From positions 124,001 to 188,000 of the forward strand of contig NZ_SLZF01000011.1 of assembly GCF_004341515.1 (NCBI RefSeq): a DNA stretch of 64,000 nucleotides, given 5' to 3'. Each line of letters opens with the position of its first letter. Position 1 is the stretch's first letter. The translations under genes and the position numbers were made by a program. Below, piece by piece: positions 16,694 to 24,668 of the stretch. The DNA comes from Allobosea sp. BK604 (lineage in GTDB: Bacteria > Pseudomonadota > Alphaproteobacteria > Rhizobiales > Beijerinckiaceae). Below the pieces are notes generated by a model. The model ran no database searches. It saw nothing but the letters and a program-made list of their open reading frames with translations, and was not told the DNA's origin.

Positions 16694-17908
16694 ATGACGA
16701 CGACGCGGCTCGACAGCTGGCTCAGCGAGCACCATGCCGAATTCACGGCAATCCGGCGCGATATCCACGCTCATCCCGAGCTCGGGCTCGAGGAGCACCG
16801 CACCGCCGCGCTCGTCGCCGGCAAGCTGCGCGAATGGGGTATCGCGGTCACCGAGGGGGTCGGCGGCACCGGTGTCGTCGGCGTCATCCAGGGCAAACGC
16901 CCGGGCCAGGGCGCCATCGGCCTGCGTGCCGACATGGACGCGCTGGCGCTGGTCGAGGAGACGGGGCTGCCCTACGCCTCGCAGAATCAGGGGAAGATGC
17001 ATGCCTGCGGCCATGACGGCCACACCACCATGCTGCTCGGCGCGGCGCGCTACCTCGCCGAGCACCCGGATTTCTCCGGCGCCGTGAACCTGATCTTCCA
17101 GCCGGCGGAGGAGGGGCGCGGCGGCGCCGTCGCCATGCTCGAGGATGGCCTGTTCGAGCGCTTCCCCTGCGACGCGATCTACGGCCTGCACAATTCGCCG
17201 GGCATGGCCTCCGGTACGTTCGGCACCTGCGTCGGTCCGATGCTGGCGGCGGCCGATAGCTGGCAGGTGGTCTTCCGCGGCGTCGGCGGCCATGGCGGCT
17301 CGCAGGCGCATCTCTCCACCGATATCACCTATGCCCAGGCGCATTTCGTGCTCGGTCTTCAGGGCATCGTCGGCCGCAATGTGCCTTCGCTCGACACCGC
17401 GGTGATCAGCGTCGGCTATATCCATGGCGGTTCGACCGAGGCCTCCAACGTCATCCCGGCCGAGCTCGCCATTGGCGGCACGGCCCGCACCTACGCCCCG
17501 GAAATCCGTGACCTGATCGAGCGTCGCATTGCCGAGATCGCCACGGCCACCGCCCAGGCCTGGGGCTGTACGGCGGAAGCGAGCTATCGCCGCGGCCCGA
17601 GCGCGCTGCTCAACAAGGCGGAGCAGGTCGAGGTCGCGGTGGCCGCTGCTTCGGCTTCGGTCGGCGCCCAGCACGTCAACGGCAAGATCCGCCCCGGCAC
17701 CGGCGGCGAGGATTTCGCCGAGATGATGAAGATCAAGCCCGGCGCCTTCATGCGGATCGGCAACGGCGTCAAGGAGGACGGCTCCTTCAACGGCCTGCAT
17801 ACGCCGCTCTTCGACTTCAACGACGCGATCATTCCGGACGGGATCCGCTACTGGGTGAACATCGTCAATGAAGAGCTGGGGCAGGACCTGAGGGCGGTCG
17901 CGGCCTGA
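16694..17908 (+). CDS. M20 family amidohydrolase (hippurate hydrolase/IAA-amino acid hydrolase type)
   Basis: 404-residue zinc-dependent aminoacylase-type enzyme. The metal site is seen as MHACGHDGHTTM (Cys and His), PAEEGRGG (Glu) and LHNSPGM (His), with the C-terminal GGEDFAEM and LHTPLFDFND motifs. This is the classic M20D set for cleaving N-acyl amino acids such as hippurate; the exact substrate is open. ATG 16694 is preceded by AAGGGAACGG; the frame extends upstream through the intergenic hairpin, so the longer version is unlikely. It is followed by its own terminator. Confidence 0.92.
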   Translation: MTTTRLDSWLSEHHAEFTAIRRDIHAHPELGLEEHRTAALVAGKLREWGIAVTEGVGGTGVVGVIQGKRPGQGAIGLRADMDALALVEETGLPYASQNQGKMHACGHDGHTTMLLGAARYLAEHPDFSGAVNLIFQPAEEGRGGAVAMLEDGLFERFPCDAIYGLHNSPGMASGTFGTCVGPMLAAADSWQVVFRGVGGHGGSQAHLSTDITYAQAHFVLGLQGIVGRNVPSLDTAVISVGYIHGGSTEASNVIPAELAIGGTARTYAPEIRDLIERRIAEIATATAQAWGCTAEASYRRGPSALLNKAEQVEVAVAAASASVGAQHVNGKIRPGTGGEDFAEMMKIKPGAFMRIGNGVKEDGSFNGLHTPLFDFNDAIIPDGIRYWVNIVNEELGQDLRAVAA

Positions 17909-17970
17909 GGGAGCGCACTGACATCGCTCGATTTTTCGGGAAAGGCGGAAGGCCGGATTGTCCGTGGAGT

Positions 17971-17997
17971 GCGATCGCGCGTGCGGTCGCCCTTTTT
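17971..17997 (+). terminator. Rho-independent terminator after the M20 amidohydrolase
   Basis: Stem GCGATCGC (17971-17978) with GCGGTCGC (17983-17990), one G-U pair, 4-base loop, followed by CCTTTTT. Confidence 0.85.
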
Positions 17998-18063
17998 CGT
18001 GTCATGGTGGTGGGATAGAATCCTTCCAGGGCTTAGGGGCGACGGAGCGACGAAGGCAAAGGG

Positions 18064-19650
18064 GTGAAACGGTCCCGCATCATCATCGCCGCCGTGCTGC
18101 TCGCCCTCATCGGCGCCGCCGTGCCGATGGCCGCGGTCTTCTATGCGTCCTGGCATCTGGCCGTGCGGAGCGAGCAGGAACGGCTCGCTCTCTTCGCCAA
18201 CAGAGCGATCGTCCGCGCCAACCGCTCGCTCTCGGATGTCCGGTCGGTCCTGGCCGCGATGGATGCCTCCACGCTTGCGCCATGCTCCAGCGAGCATATG
18301 GCGCAGATGCGGCGCCTGGCGGTCGACAGCCGCTCGGTCGAGGAGGTCGGCTATTTCGCGGGCGGGCTGCTGAAATGCACCTCCTGGGGCCTGACCGAGA
18401 CAGAGATACCGCGCGATACCGGAGATTATGTCACGGCCGACGGGATCGACGTCATCGTGCGGATGCAGCCGCTGGTGACCGGGGCGAAGCCGCTGATGGC
18501 GCTGCAGCGCGGCGCGTATAATGTGCTGATCGATCCGGTGCGCTTCGTCGATATCATCGCCGATCCCGGCATCAGGTTGGCCATCGCCACCGACAAGAGC
18601 GTCCTGATCGGTGAGCTGAACGAGCCGGATCGCGTGTTGCTGAGCAATCTTCTGGCCCGGCCGCATAATGGCATGGACGACCAGCATCTCTTCGCGGTGG
18701 CTCATGATGCCGACTGGACGGCGATCGCCAGCGCGCCGCGCGAGACGATCATGCAGAGCCTGAGGCAGCAACAATTGCTGCTGCTGCCGTTTGGCCTGTT
18801 CACGGCTGCGGTGATCGTCGGGCTGGTCGTCTGGTTCTCGCGCAAGCGCCTGTCCCCGCTTGGCGAATTGACGCTCGCGGTGCAGAAGCGCGAATTCATC
18901 GTGCATTATCAGCCGATCGTCTCGCTCAAGACCGGCATCTGCGTCGGCGCCGAGGCGCTGGTGCGCTGGCAGCGTCCGGACGGCGTGCTCGTCAGGCCCG
19001 ACTTCTTCATCCCGCTGGCGGAGGAGAGCGGGCTGATCCTGCCGATCACCGATCAGGTGGTCGCGGCGATCATTCGCGACCTTGGCCCCGCTCTCACGGC
19101 CGATCGCTCGCTGCATATCGCGGTCAACCTGAGTGCCGGCGACATTGCGACCGGGCGGGTGCTTCCGGTGATCGGAAAGGCGCTGGCGCCGACCGCGATC
19201 CGGCCGGAACAGATCTGGCTGGAGGCGACCGAGCGTGGTTTCGTCGATATCGGGGCTGCGCGCGAGACCATCACCGAGGCGCGCCGGCTCGGCCATGCGG
19301 TCGCGATCGACGATTTCGGCACCGGCTATTCCAGCCTGCAATATCTGCAAGGGCTGCCGCTCGACGCGCTCAAGATCGACAAGTCGTTCATCGACACGAT
19401 CGGCCTCAACGCGGCGACGAGCGCGGTGACCGGGCACATCATCGAAATGGCCCAGGAGCTCAACCTCGTTCTCGTCGCCGAAGGCGTGGAGACCGAGGCC
19501 CAGCGTGATTACCTGCTCGCACATGCCGTCGATTTCGGGCAGGGCTGGCTCTTTTCGAAGCCGCTGCCGGCGCAGGAATTCCTGGTTTTCCTCCGCAGCA
19601 GTCGTGAGCGGCTCGGCTCCGGTCCGGTTCCGATTCGGCGCGCGGCCTGA
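18064..19650 (+). CDS. CSS-motif EAL domain cyclic-di-GMP phosphodiesterase
   Basis: 528-residue inner-membrane protein. TM1 is at about 7-29. A periplasmic CSS-motif sensor domain follows, with Cys74-Ser75-Ser76 (LAPCSS) and a second Cys105; TM2 is at about 238-259; a cytoplasmic EAL domain runs from about 268. The EAL catalytic set looks complete: EAL at 297-299, VNLSA, LEATE, IDDFGTGYSS, LKIDKSF and AEGVE. This predicts hydrolysis of c-di-GMP to pGpG. In E. coli PDEs of this architecture the periplasmic Cys pair senses disulphide state. The start is GTG 18064, directly before the hydrophobic helix. It converges with the GrdB-like gene, one base apart. Confidence 0.93.
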   Translation: MKRSRIIIAAVLLALIGAAVPMAAVFYASWHLAVRSEQERLALFANRAIVRANRSLSDVRSVLAAMDASTLAPCSSEHMAQMRRLAVDSRSVEEVGYFAGGLLKCTSWGLTETEIPRDTGDYVTADGIDVIVRMQPLVTGAKPLMALQRGAYNVLIDPVRFVDIIADPGIRLAIATDKSVLIGELNEPDRVLLSNLLARPHNGMDDQHLFAVAHDADWTAIASAPRETIMQSLRQQQLLLLPFGLFTAAVIVGLVVWFSRKRLSPLGELTLAVQKREFIVHYQPIVSLKTGICVGAEALVRWQRPDGVLVRPDFFIPLAEESGLILPITDQVVAAIIRDLGPALTADRSLHIAVNLSAGDIATGRVLPVIGKALAPTAIRPEQIWLEATERGFVDIGAARETITEARRLGHAVAIDDFGTGYSSLQYLQGLPLDALKIDKSFIDTIGLNAATSAVTGHIIEMAQELNLVLVAEGVETEAQRDYLLAHAVDFGQGWLFSKPLPAQEFLVFLRSSRERLGSGPVPIRRAA

Positions 19651-19651
19651 T

Positions 19652-20650
19652 CTATCTCCTTAGTTTGGCCGCGGATCCGCTCCGGTCGAGGTCGTCGCGC
19701 AGGGCTTTGGCCACCGCCTTCTGCCGATCGAACTCGGCGCGCCGGCGGGCGATCTCTTCGGCGGAGAGGCGGTCCGGGTTCTGGTAATCGAGCTTCCAGT
19801 CGGGATTTGCGCTCCAGACCAGCGGCGACTGCACGGTGGTGCGCGCCGCTGGCGCCGCCTCCAGCACGGCCAGGGCAAGCTCGAGCGTGGCAGCTTGCGA
19901 GGCAGCGTCTTTCGGGCGGCCTGCGGCATTTCCGAGTGGGAAATCCGAAAACAGAAGTCGCGACACGCCGACATATTCGACGATGTCCTTGGCGCAGCCC
20001 ATCACGATCGTCGCAATTCCATTCGCCTCCAACATGCGCGCGGCAAGGCTGACGCTCTGATGGCAAACCGGACAGTTGGGAACGAGGATCGCCGCATCGA
20101 CCGCGTCGGCGCGGCAGCGTTCGACGAGCTCGGGGCAGTCCGCGTCGAGCGTCGTCCGGTGGCTGCGATTGGTGGGCAGGCCGTGGAAGCGCGGGGCGAG
20201 CGAGCCGATCCGGCCTCGCGCCGCGGCGTGGCGCAATTCAGCCAGCGGGAAATAGCTGCCGGAATCCTCGGCCGTCGTGTGGGTCCGGTCGATGGCGAGG
20301 TGCGAAATGCGCAGGTCATGCTCCAGCGACGTATCGCCGGAATAGACCGTGTAGAATTTCGCGGCCGCGTTATAGGGCGCGCCCGGACCCTGGTCGCCCT
20401 TGTCCGGCTGGTGAGGCGCGGCCGTGGTCACCAGCGCGACGCGGCATTGCGCCAATGGCTTGCGCAGCTTCTGGAACGGCACGTCCGCGTAATGGGCCCA
20501 CTCGTAGGGCGCGCCATATCCGAGCGCGAGATAGTAGTCGCGGATACGCTGCATATAGGGGAGCGGCGCGTCATGCGCGGCCGCAAATCCCAATCCTTCG
20601 ACAGGTCCCCCGGCCATCGGAACATCCCGGTGCGGTCGCCCAGCAATCAT
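19652..20650 (-). CDS. GrdB-like (glycine/sarcosine/betaine reductase selenoprotein B family) protein
   Basis: 332-residue protein related to the substrate-binding B subunits of glycine/sarcosine/betaine and proline reductases. Family features are the central VTTAAPH segment and a VPNCPVCHQSVSLAARML motif. There Cys193-x-x-Cys196 (CPVC) takes the place where anaerobic enzymes carry selenocysteine. The aerobic proteobacterial members have no proven reaction. The gene starts 6 bases after the stop of a flavin split-barrel protein gene, so the two are co-transcribed and may form a redox pair (inference). An alternative start is Met12. Confidence 0.78.
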   Translation of the reverse strand: MIAGRPHRDVPMAGGPVEGLGFAAAHDAPLPYMQRIRDYYLALGYGAPYEWAHYADVPFQKLRKPLAQCRVALVTTAAPHQPDKGDQGPGAPYNAAAKFYTVYSGDTSLEHDLRISHLAIDRTHTTAEDSGSYFPLAELRHAAARGRIGSLAPRFHGLPTNRSHRTTLDADCPELVERCRADAVDAAILVPNCPVCHQSVSLAARMLEANGIATIVMGCAKDIVEYVGVSRLLFSDFPLGNAAGRPKDAASQAATLELALAVLEAAPAARTTVQSPLVWSANPDWKLDYQNPDRLSAEEIARRRAEFDRQKAVAKALRDDLDRSGSAAKLRR

Positions 20651-20656
20651 ACGCTC

Positions 20657-21289
20657 TCAATAGAGCCGAGAGCGATAGGCCTCTTCCAGATTGGCCTCGG
20701 ACTCGGCGACGCTGATCGCCTTGGTCTGCTCGGCGATGATGCGGCCAAGCGAGGGGAAGCTGTTGCGCTCGACCTGAGCCGCCGGATCCCACAGCTTCGA
20801 GCGGATCAGCGCCTTGCCGCAATGGAAGAACACCTCGTCGATCTCGACGACGAGACCGGTCAAGGCCGGCCGCTCCCGGACCGTCGAGGGCTCGAGCAGG
20901 GCGGAATCGCGCGTCACGCTGGCGCGGCCGTTGATCCGCAAGGTCTCGTTGATGCCCGGCACCATGAAGATCAGGCCGATGCCGGGCGCGGCGAGGATAT
21001 TGCCGAACGTGTCGACGCGGTTATTGCCGCGCCTGTCGGGGATCAGCAGCGTGCTGTCGTCGAGCACGCGGACGAAGCCCGGCGCGTCGCCGCGCGGGCT
21101 GGCATCGGCGCCGCCCTGGCCGTCGCTGCTGGCGACGACGAGGAAGGGCGAGAGCGCGATGAAGTCGCGGCAGAACTGGTCGAGCCGCGTCAGCAGCTTG
21201 CGCTCGGCGAGCGGGTTGACCGGGCCGAAATGGGCGCGCAGCGCGTCGGCATCGTCGATCAGATCGGTCGGTTCGGTTGTCATCGTCAT
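20657..21289 (-). CDS. Pyridoxamine 5'-phosphate oxidase-like FMN split-barrel protein (MSMEG_1061-type)
   Basis: 210-residue protein with the flavin-binding split-barrel pattern: FLVVASSDGQGGADASPRGD (strand-loop holding the FMN phosphate), LIPDRRGNNRVDTFGNIL, then IFMVPGINETLRINGRA and the C-terminal VEIDEVFFHCGKAL. This combination marks the MSMEG_1061 subgroup of PPOX-like proteins, generally of unknown substrate, rather than true PdxH. It is the first gene of a two-gene unit with the GrdB-like protein. The upstream region contains repeat R2 copy b, and the divergent neighbour is an RraA-like gene. Confidence 0.85.
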   Translation of the reverse strand: MTMTTEPTDLIDDADALRAHFGPVNPLAERKLLTRLDQFCRDFIALSPFLVVASSDGQGGADASPRGDAPGFVRVLDDSTLLIPDRRGNNRVDTFGNILAAPGIGLIFMVPGINETLRINGRASVTRDSALLEPSTVRERPALTGLVVEIDEVFFHCGKALIRSKLWDPAAQVERNSFPSLGRIIAEQTKAISVAESEANLEEAYRSRLY

Positions 21290-21353
21290 CGCCCCGCTGC
21301 GTTCTGGTGGACCGTAGCGTCTCCTTGCCGGCTACGCCATCTGCGGTTGCGGC

Positions 21354-21455
21354 AGAGCATTTTCGCGTTTCTCCGGACCGCGAAAATTCTCCATCCATTT
21401 GGGTAGACGCATGTTCTTCACGGGAACCGGTGTCCAGTTCGCTCGGAAATGCCCT
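21354..21455. repeat. R2 terminal-inverted-repeat element, copy b
   Basis: Diverged copy: left end AGAGCATTTTCGCG, core GACGCATGTTCTTCACGGG, right end GCTCGGAAATGCCCT. It lies in the divergent region between the PPOX-like gene and the RraA-like gene. Confidence 0.8.
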
Positions 21456-21508
21456 GGGCTTGACCCGGGATGGAGCGCGCAACAATCTGGCGGCGAGGGG
21501 GAACCGCG

Positions 21509-22183
21509 ATGCCAGCCTTGAGCGAAATCTTCGATCTCGACGCCCTGAAGTCCAGGCTCTATTCCGCCGTGCTCTCCGATGTGCTCGACCAGCTCGGCTA
21601 TCCCAACCAGGCGGTAAAACCCTTCGTGCGGCCGCTGGACGATGCCTCGATCCTGTGCGGCTTCGCCCGGACCGGGCTCTACATGAAGCGCTATCATTTC
21701 CCCGAGGGTCACAATCCCTATGCCCTGGAAATGGACCTGATCGACAGCCTGAAGCCCGGTGAGGTCGCCGTGCTGGCCTGCGACGGGCCGACCGACCGGA
21801 TCGCGCCCTGGGGCGAGTTGCTCACCACCGCCTCGAAGGTGCGCGGCTCGGCCGGCTGCCTGACCGATGGGCTTGTGCGCGACGTGCGCCGCATCCGCGA
21901 GCTCGGCTTCCCGGTCTTCCATGGTGGCATCGGCCCGCTCGACACCAAGGGCAGGGCGGAGATGATGGCCTCGGACGAACCTGTCGAGGTCGCGGGCGCC
22001 CGCGTTGCGCCCGGCGATTTCGTCTTTGGCGATGTCGATGGCGTCGTCATCGTGCCGCAGGCCATTGCCGTGGAGGCGGTGAAGCTGGCGCTGGCCAAGA
22101 TCGAGGCCGAGGACACCACGCGTGAGGAATTGCTGGCCGGCGACAGCCTGCGCGCCGTCTTCGAGCGGCATGGGGTTCTCTGA
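21509..22183 (+). CDS. RraA family protein (HMG aldolase/oxaloacetate decarboxylase-like)
   Basis: 224-residue member of the RraA/4-hydroxy-4-methyl-2-oxoglutarate aldolase family. The pattern TASKVRGSAGCLTDGLVRDV contains the conserved Arg and Asp of the aldolase site. GDFVFGDVDGVVIVPQ near the C-terminus is also diagnostic. Related proteins act either as pyruvate aldolases/decarboxylases or as inhibitors of RNase E; sequence alone does not decide. ATG 21509 follows GAGGGGGA and starts with MPALSEIFD. A decayed piece of a second RraA-like gene lies at 22871-22940. Confidence 0.88.
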   Translation: MPALSEIFDLDALKSRLYSAVLSDVLDQLGYPNQAVKPFVRPLDDASILCGFARTGLYMKRYHFPEGHNPYALEMDLIDSLKPGEVAVLACDGPTDRIAPWGELLTTASKVRGSAGCLTDGLVRDVRRIRELGFPVFHGGIGPLDTKGRAEMMASDEPVEVAGARVAPGDFVFGDVDGVVIVPQAIAVEAVKLALAKIEAEDTTREELLAGDSLRAVFERHGVL

Positions 22184-22195
22184 GGCCAGCAGATC

Positions 22196-22417
22196 CTAGC
22201 GGCCCTGATCATAGCCGAGATAGGAACCGAGCTTCATCATCGCCTCGTAGAGGGCGCGGCCGGTCGCATCGTCCATGATCAGGGACTGATCGTTGACCGT
22301 CAGGTAGATCAGGTTCTCGTCGCCCCAATAGGACGAGCGGCCGAGCTCGACCTCCATCGGCTCGGACCGGTCCGTGACATCGACGATGACCCGATCGAAA
22401 TATTGCGTCGTCGTCAC
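22196..22417 (-). CDS. Small hypothetical protein
   Basis: 73-residue soluble protein (VTTTQYFDRVIVDVTDRSE at the start), acidic, with a WGDENLIYLTVNDQSL stretch; I do not recognise the family. GTG 22417 is preceded by GAGGAGAAA on the minus strand, which strongly supports this start. The longer open frame (to 22489) would translate repeat R3. It converges with the RraA-like gene, 12 bases apart. Confidence 0.65.
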   Translation of the reverse strand: MTTTQYFDRVIVDVTDRSEPMEVELGRSSYWGDENLIYLTVNDQSLIMDDATGRALYEAMMKLGSYLGYDQGR

Positions 22418-22433
22418 GGCTTTCTCCTCATTG

Positions 22434-22495
22434 GCGCATCGGCCCGAAAAGTGGATTGCGGTTTTCGGAAAAAGCCGATGCAAAAACAAGGATCG
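22434..22495. repeat. Palindromic repeat family R3, copy 2
   Basis: GCGCATCGGCCCGAAAAG followed by GTTTTCGG and GCCGATGC, matching the copies at 12490 and 42580. It abuts R2 copy c directly, giving a composite element. Confidence 0.78.
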
Positions 22496-22597
22496 AGAGC
22501 ATTTTCGAGCGAAGCGAACACAGGCTAGCGCGAAGAAAATGCGTCAAAACAAATAGATAGAGAATTTCCGCAGTTCGGGGAAACGCGGAAATGCTCT
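22496..22597. repeat. R2 terminal-inverted-repeat element, copy c (reverse orientation)
   Basis: Inverted relative to copy a: AGAGCATTTTCGAGCGAAG at the left, AAACGCGGAAATGCTCT at the right, followed by AG so that TAG is formed. This TAG is the stop codon of the small membrane-protein gene at 22596-22820. Confidence 0.85.
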
Positions 22598-22820
22598 AGC
22601 GCCAGGTGCGGCAGCGCGGCGTCGAGCGCGCGAGATAGCCGAAGGCGAAAGCGATCGCCGAGACGGTGAGGCCGACCGTGATGATGCCGGCCGGCGTGAT
22701 GCGGGCGCTGCCCTGCAGCGAAATGCTATTTCCGACCCGCAGATTGATGCTCGTCTTCATTTCCTCGGGATGGGTCGGGATGTCCTGGTCGGGCAGCTGG
22801 GAGGGAAGCGCGTCCTGCAT
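22596..22820 (-). CDS. Small single-TM protein, paralogue 1
   Basis: 74 residues. The N-terminal half (MQDALPSQLPDQDIPTHPEE, then MKTSINLRVGNSISLQGSA) is almost identical to the protein encoded at 23765-23980. The C-terminal half is one transmembrane helix (about 44-67) and diverges more. Family and role are unknown to me. The two genes flank mgtC and come from a duplication of about 270 bp that includes some upstream sequence. The stop codon is supplied by repeat R2 copy c. I chose the internal Met shared by both copies as start; the frame upstream is not conserved. Confidence 0.62.
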   Translation of the reverse strand: MQDALPSQLPDQDIPTHPEEMKTSINLRVGNSISLQGSARITPAGIITVGLTVSAIAFAFGYLARSTPRCRTWR

Positions 22821-22870
22821 GGCTGGTCCTGGTCTTCGTGGCCGCGATGCGGCGGAGGCTACCCCGCTGC

Positions 22871-22940
22871 GTCGCGCGCGGCGATTTCGTCTTCGGCGAG
22901 TCGATGGCGTCGTCATCGTGCCACACGGGGTTCTCTGAGG
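22871..22940 (+). pseudogene. Remnant of an RraA-like gene 3' end
   Basis: The sequence GCGATTTCGTCTTCGGCGA and what follows matches the intact RraA gene around 22009-22058 nearly base for base. It has a 1-base deletion, then loss of roughly 100 bases, then CGGGGTTCTCTGAGG matching the RraA 3' end including its stop codon. It sits directly beside the duplicated small-gene segment, so it marks an old recombination junction. Confidence 0.8.
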
Positions 22941-22950
22941 GTCCGGAACG

Positions 22951-23667
22951 CTATTCGCTCGTGCTGGCCTCCCAGCCGGCATGGCTGACGCCCCTCAACG
23001 CGCGCAGGCTGTCGATGGCAGAATTCAATTCGCTGGCGACGACCGAACTGCTGACCAGCGTCGCGACGATCTCGGTCGTGTCCTCGGCGCTGCTGTCGAG
23101 ATCGATGTCGGCGACGGGATAGTTAACTCGCTTGAGCTCCGCGAAAAGCGCCTTGCGCGCCTCCTCGACATGGCCGTTCTCCGCCACGACGCGCACCTCG
23201 TAGATCATCTCCGAAACGCTCTCGTCGATCGGGATGCGGTTGATCCGGTTGACCAGCGGGCGCAGCAGCGTGTTGCAGGCGAGGATCATCAGCGTCGCCA
23301 ACACGGCCTCGGCGACACGGTCGGTGCCGGCACAGGCGCCAACCGCGGCTGAGGCCCACAAGGTCGCGGCCGTGTTGAGGCCGCGAATATTGATGCCTTC
23401 CTTCATGATCACGCCGGCGCCGAGGAAGCCGATGCCGGTCACGACATTGGCGAGGACGCGCACCGCGCCATCGGCGCCATGCAGTCGCATGGCGATGTCG
23501 ACGAAGACGGCGGCGCCGACGCAGACCAGGACATTGGTGCGCAGGCCGGCGCTGCGCTGGCGATATTGTCGCTCGGCGCCGATGATCGTGCCGAGCACGA
23601 AGGCGACGGAGAGGCTGACGACGGTATCGAGGAAATCCCGCAGTTCGAACGCGGCGATGAACTGCAC
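22951..23667 (-). CDS. MgtC/SapB family membrane protein
   Basis: 238-residue inner-membrane protein. It has about five N-terminal hydrophobic segments with the MgtC signature GAERQYRQRSAGLRTNVLV and GIGFLGAGVIMKEG. A C-terminal cytoplasmic domain follows (from about residue 150, ACT-like). MgtC proteins act in survival at low Mg2+ and modulate the F-ATPase in some bacteria; true MgtC function here is not proven. The gene begins about 23 bases after a hairpin with a short T tract (23690-23708), which might act as terminator for the upstream small gene or as attenuator for mgtC. Confidence 0.9.
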   Translation of the reverse strand: MQFIAAFELRDFLDTVVSLSVAFVLGTIIGAERQYRQRSAGLRTNVLVCVGAAVFVDIAMRLHGADGAVRVLANVVTGIGFLGAGVIMKEGINIRGLNTAATLWASAAVGACAGTDRVAEAVLATLMILACNTLLRPLVNRINRIPIDESVSEMIYEVRVVAENGHVEEARKALFAELKRVNYPVADIDLDSSAEDTTEIVATLVSSSVVASELNSAIDSLRALRGVSHAGWEASTSE

Positions 23668-23689
23668 TTTCGCCCCCCGGCATGAGAAA

Positions 23690-23708
23690 GGCCGCCCTTG
23701 CGGCGGCC
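23690..23708 (-). terminator. Hairpin with short T tract between small gene and mgtC
   Basis: On the minus strand GGCCGCC pairs with GGCGGCC over a 5-base loop and is followed by TTTCTC. It ends 23 bases before the mgtC start codon and 57 bases after the end of the upstream small gene. Confidence 0.65.
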
Positions 23709-23764
23709 CGAGATTCGATCAAGCGGATGTCAGTATCGTAACGCTGCGCGGCGCTGGCAACGCC

Positions 23765-23980
23765 TCAGGAGCGCCACCGCCGCGGGCGGGCGAGATAGCC
23801 ATAGGTCAGCAGGATCGCGCAGGCAGTGATGCCGGCGGTGACGATGCCGGCCGGCGTGATGCGGGCGCTGCCCTGCAGCGAGATGCTCTTTCCGACCCGC
23901 AGGTTGAAGCTCGTCTTCATCTCCTCGGGATGGGTCGGGATGTCCTGGTCGGGAAGCTGGGAGGGAAGTGCGTCCTGCAT
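23765..23980 (-). CDS. Small single-TM protein, paralogue 2
   Basis: 71-residue sister of the protein at 22596-22820: MQDALPSQLPDQDIPTHPEE, then MKTSFNLRVGKSISLQGSA, then a transmembrane helix (about 44-66) and a short basic tail (RPRRWRS). Conservation of the soluble half between the two copies suggests it is a real coding gene under selection. Function is unknown. It is upstream of mgtC in the same direction. Confidence 0.65.
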   Translation of the reverse strand: MQDALPSQLPDQDIPTHPEEMKTSFNLRVGKSISLQGSARITPAGIVTAGITACAILLTYGYLARPRRWRS

Positions 23981-24059
23981 GGCTGGTCCCCGGTCTGCGT
24001 GGCCGCGATGCGGCGGAGGCTACCCCGCCGCGTGCGCCCGGCAAAGCCGGTGGTCGAAC

Positions 24060-24563
24060 TCAGTCGTCGCATTGCTCCAGCACGCGCGCCGCAGCGGTGA
24101 CGCCATTGAGCGAGAAGACATAGCTTGTGCCGTTGCCGCGGGCCGAGGTTGCGTCCACCGTCATCGAGCTGCCGGCCTTCAGCGCCGCCAGGAACTCGCC
24201 CTCGCGCTCGAGACGGCGCAGCCAGGCGCTCTGACCCTGCGTGAACATCTGGAAGCTGTCGTCGCCGATCTTCACCGTGATCATCGAGTCCTTGGCGAAG
24301 CTATAGCCGGTCTGGAAGCTGGACTCGGAGTGGGCGTCCTTGTCGTCGCGGCTCTGCACGAAGAAGACCACGTCGCCATGGTTGAGCTGCGGCGGCGACA
24401 TCGAGGTTGGCCGGCTGGCGATATAGCAACGCGTATCGTCACCCTCGCCATAAGACATGGCATTCCAGCTGCCGAATTTCCCCAGATCTTTCGGTGACGC
24501 AGCCTGGGCAGCGCCGCCGAGGGCGAGGATTGCGCAGAACGCAGGGACGATTATCCGTGGCAT
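24060..24563 (-). CDS. Invasion-associated locus B (IalB) family protein
   Basis: 167-residue exported protein. A cleavable signal peptide (MPRIIVPAFCAILALGGAAQ, ending near AQAA) is followed by a beta-rich domain of the IalB family, seen as FGSWNAMSYGEGDDTRCYIAS and ending with a short LEQCDD tail; the two Cys may form a disulphide. IalB relatives are periplasmic or outer-membrane associated; the name comes from Bartonella, and a role in invasion should not be assumed here. It is a single gene. Confidence 0.85.
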   Translation of the reverse strand: MPRIIVPAFCAILALGGAAQAASPKDLGKFGSWNAMSYGEGDDTRCYIASRPTSMSPPQLNHGDVVFFVQSRDDKDAHSESSFQTGYSFAKDSMITVKIGDDSFQMFTQGQSAWLRRLEREGEFLAALKAGSSMTVDATSARGNGTSYVFSLNGVTAAARVLEQCDD

Positions 24564-24668
24564 CGTGTCATCTCCTTTTCGCCAGCAAGGGATGAAACCC
24601 CGAAGCCTAACGCAAGGTAAATGAATTCGGTCCGATTGCGTGCGGCCATGCGGCGCAGGCTGGCTGGA

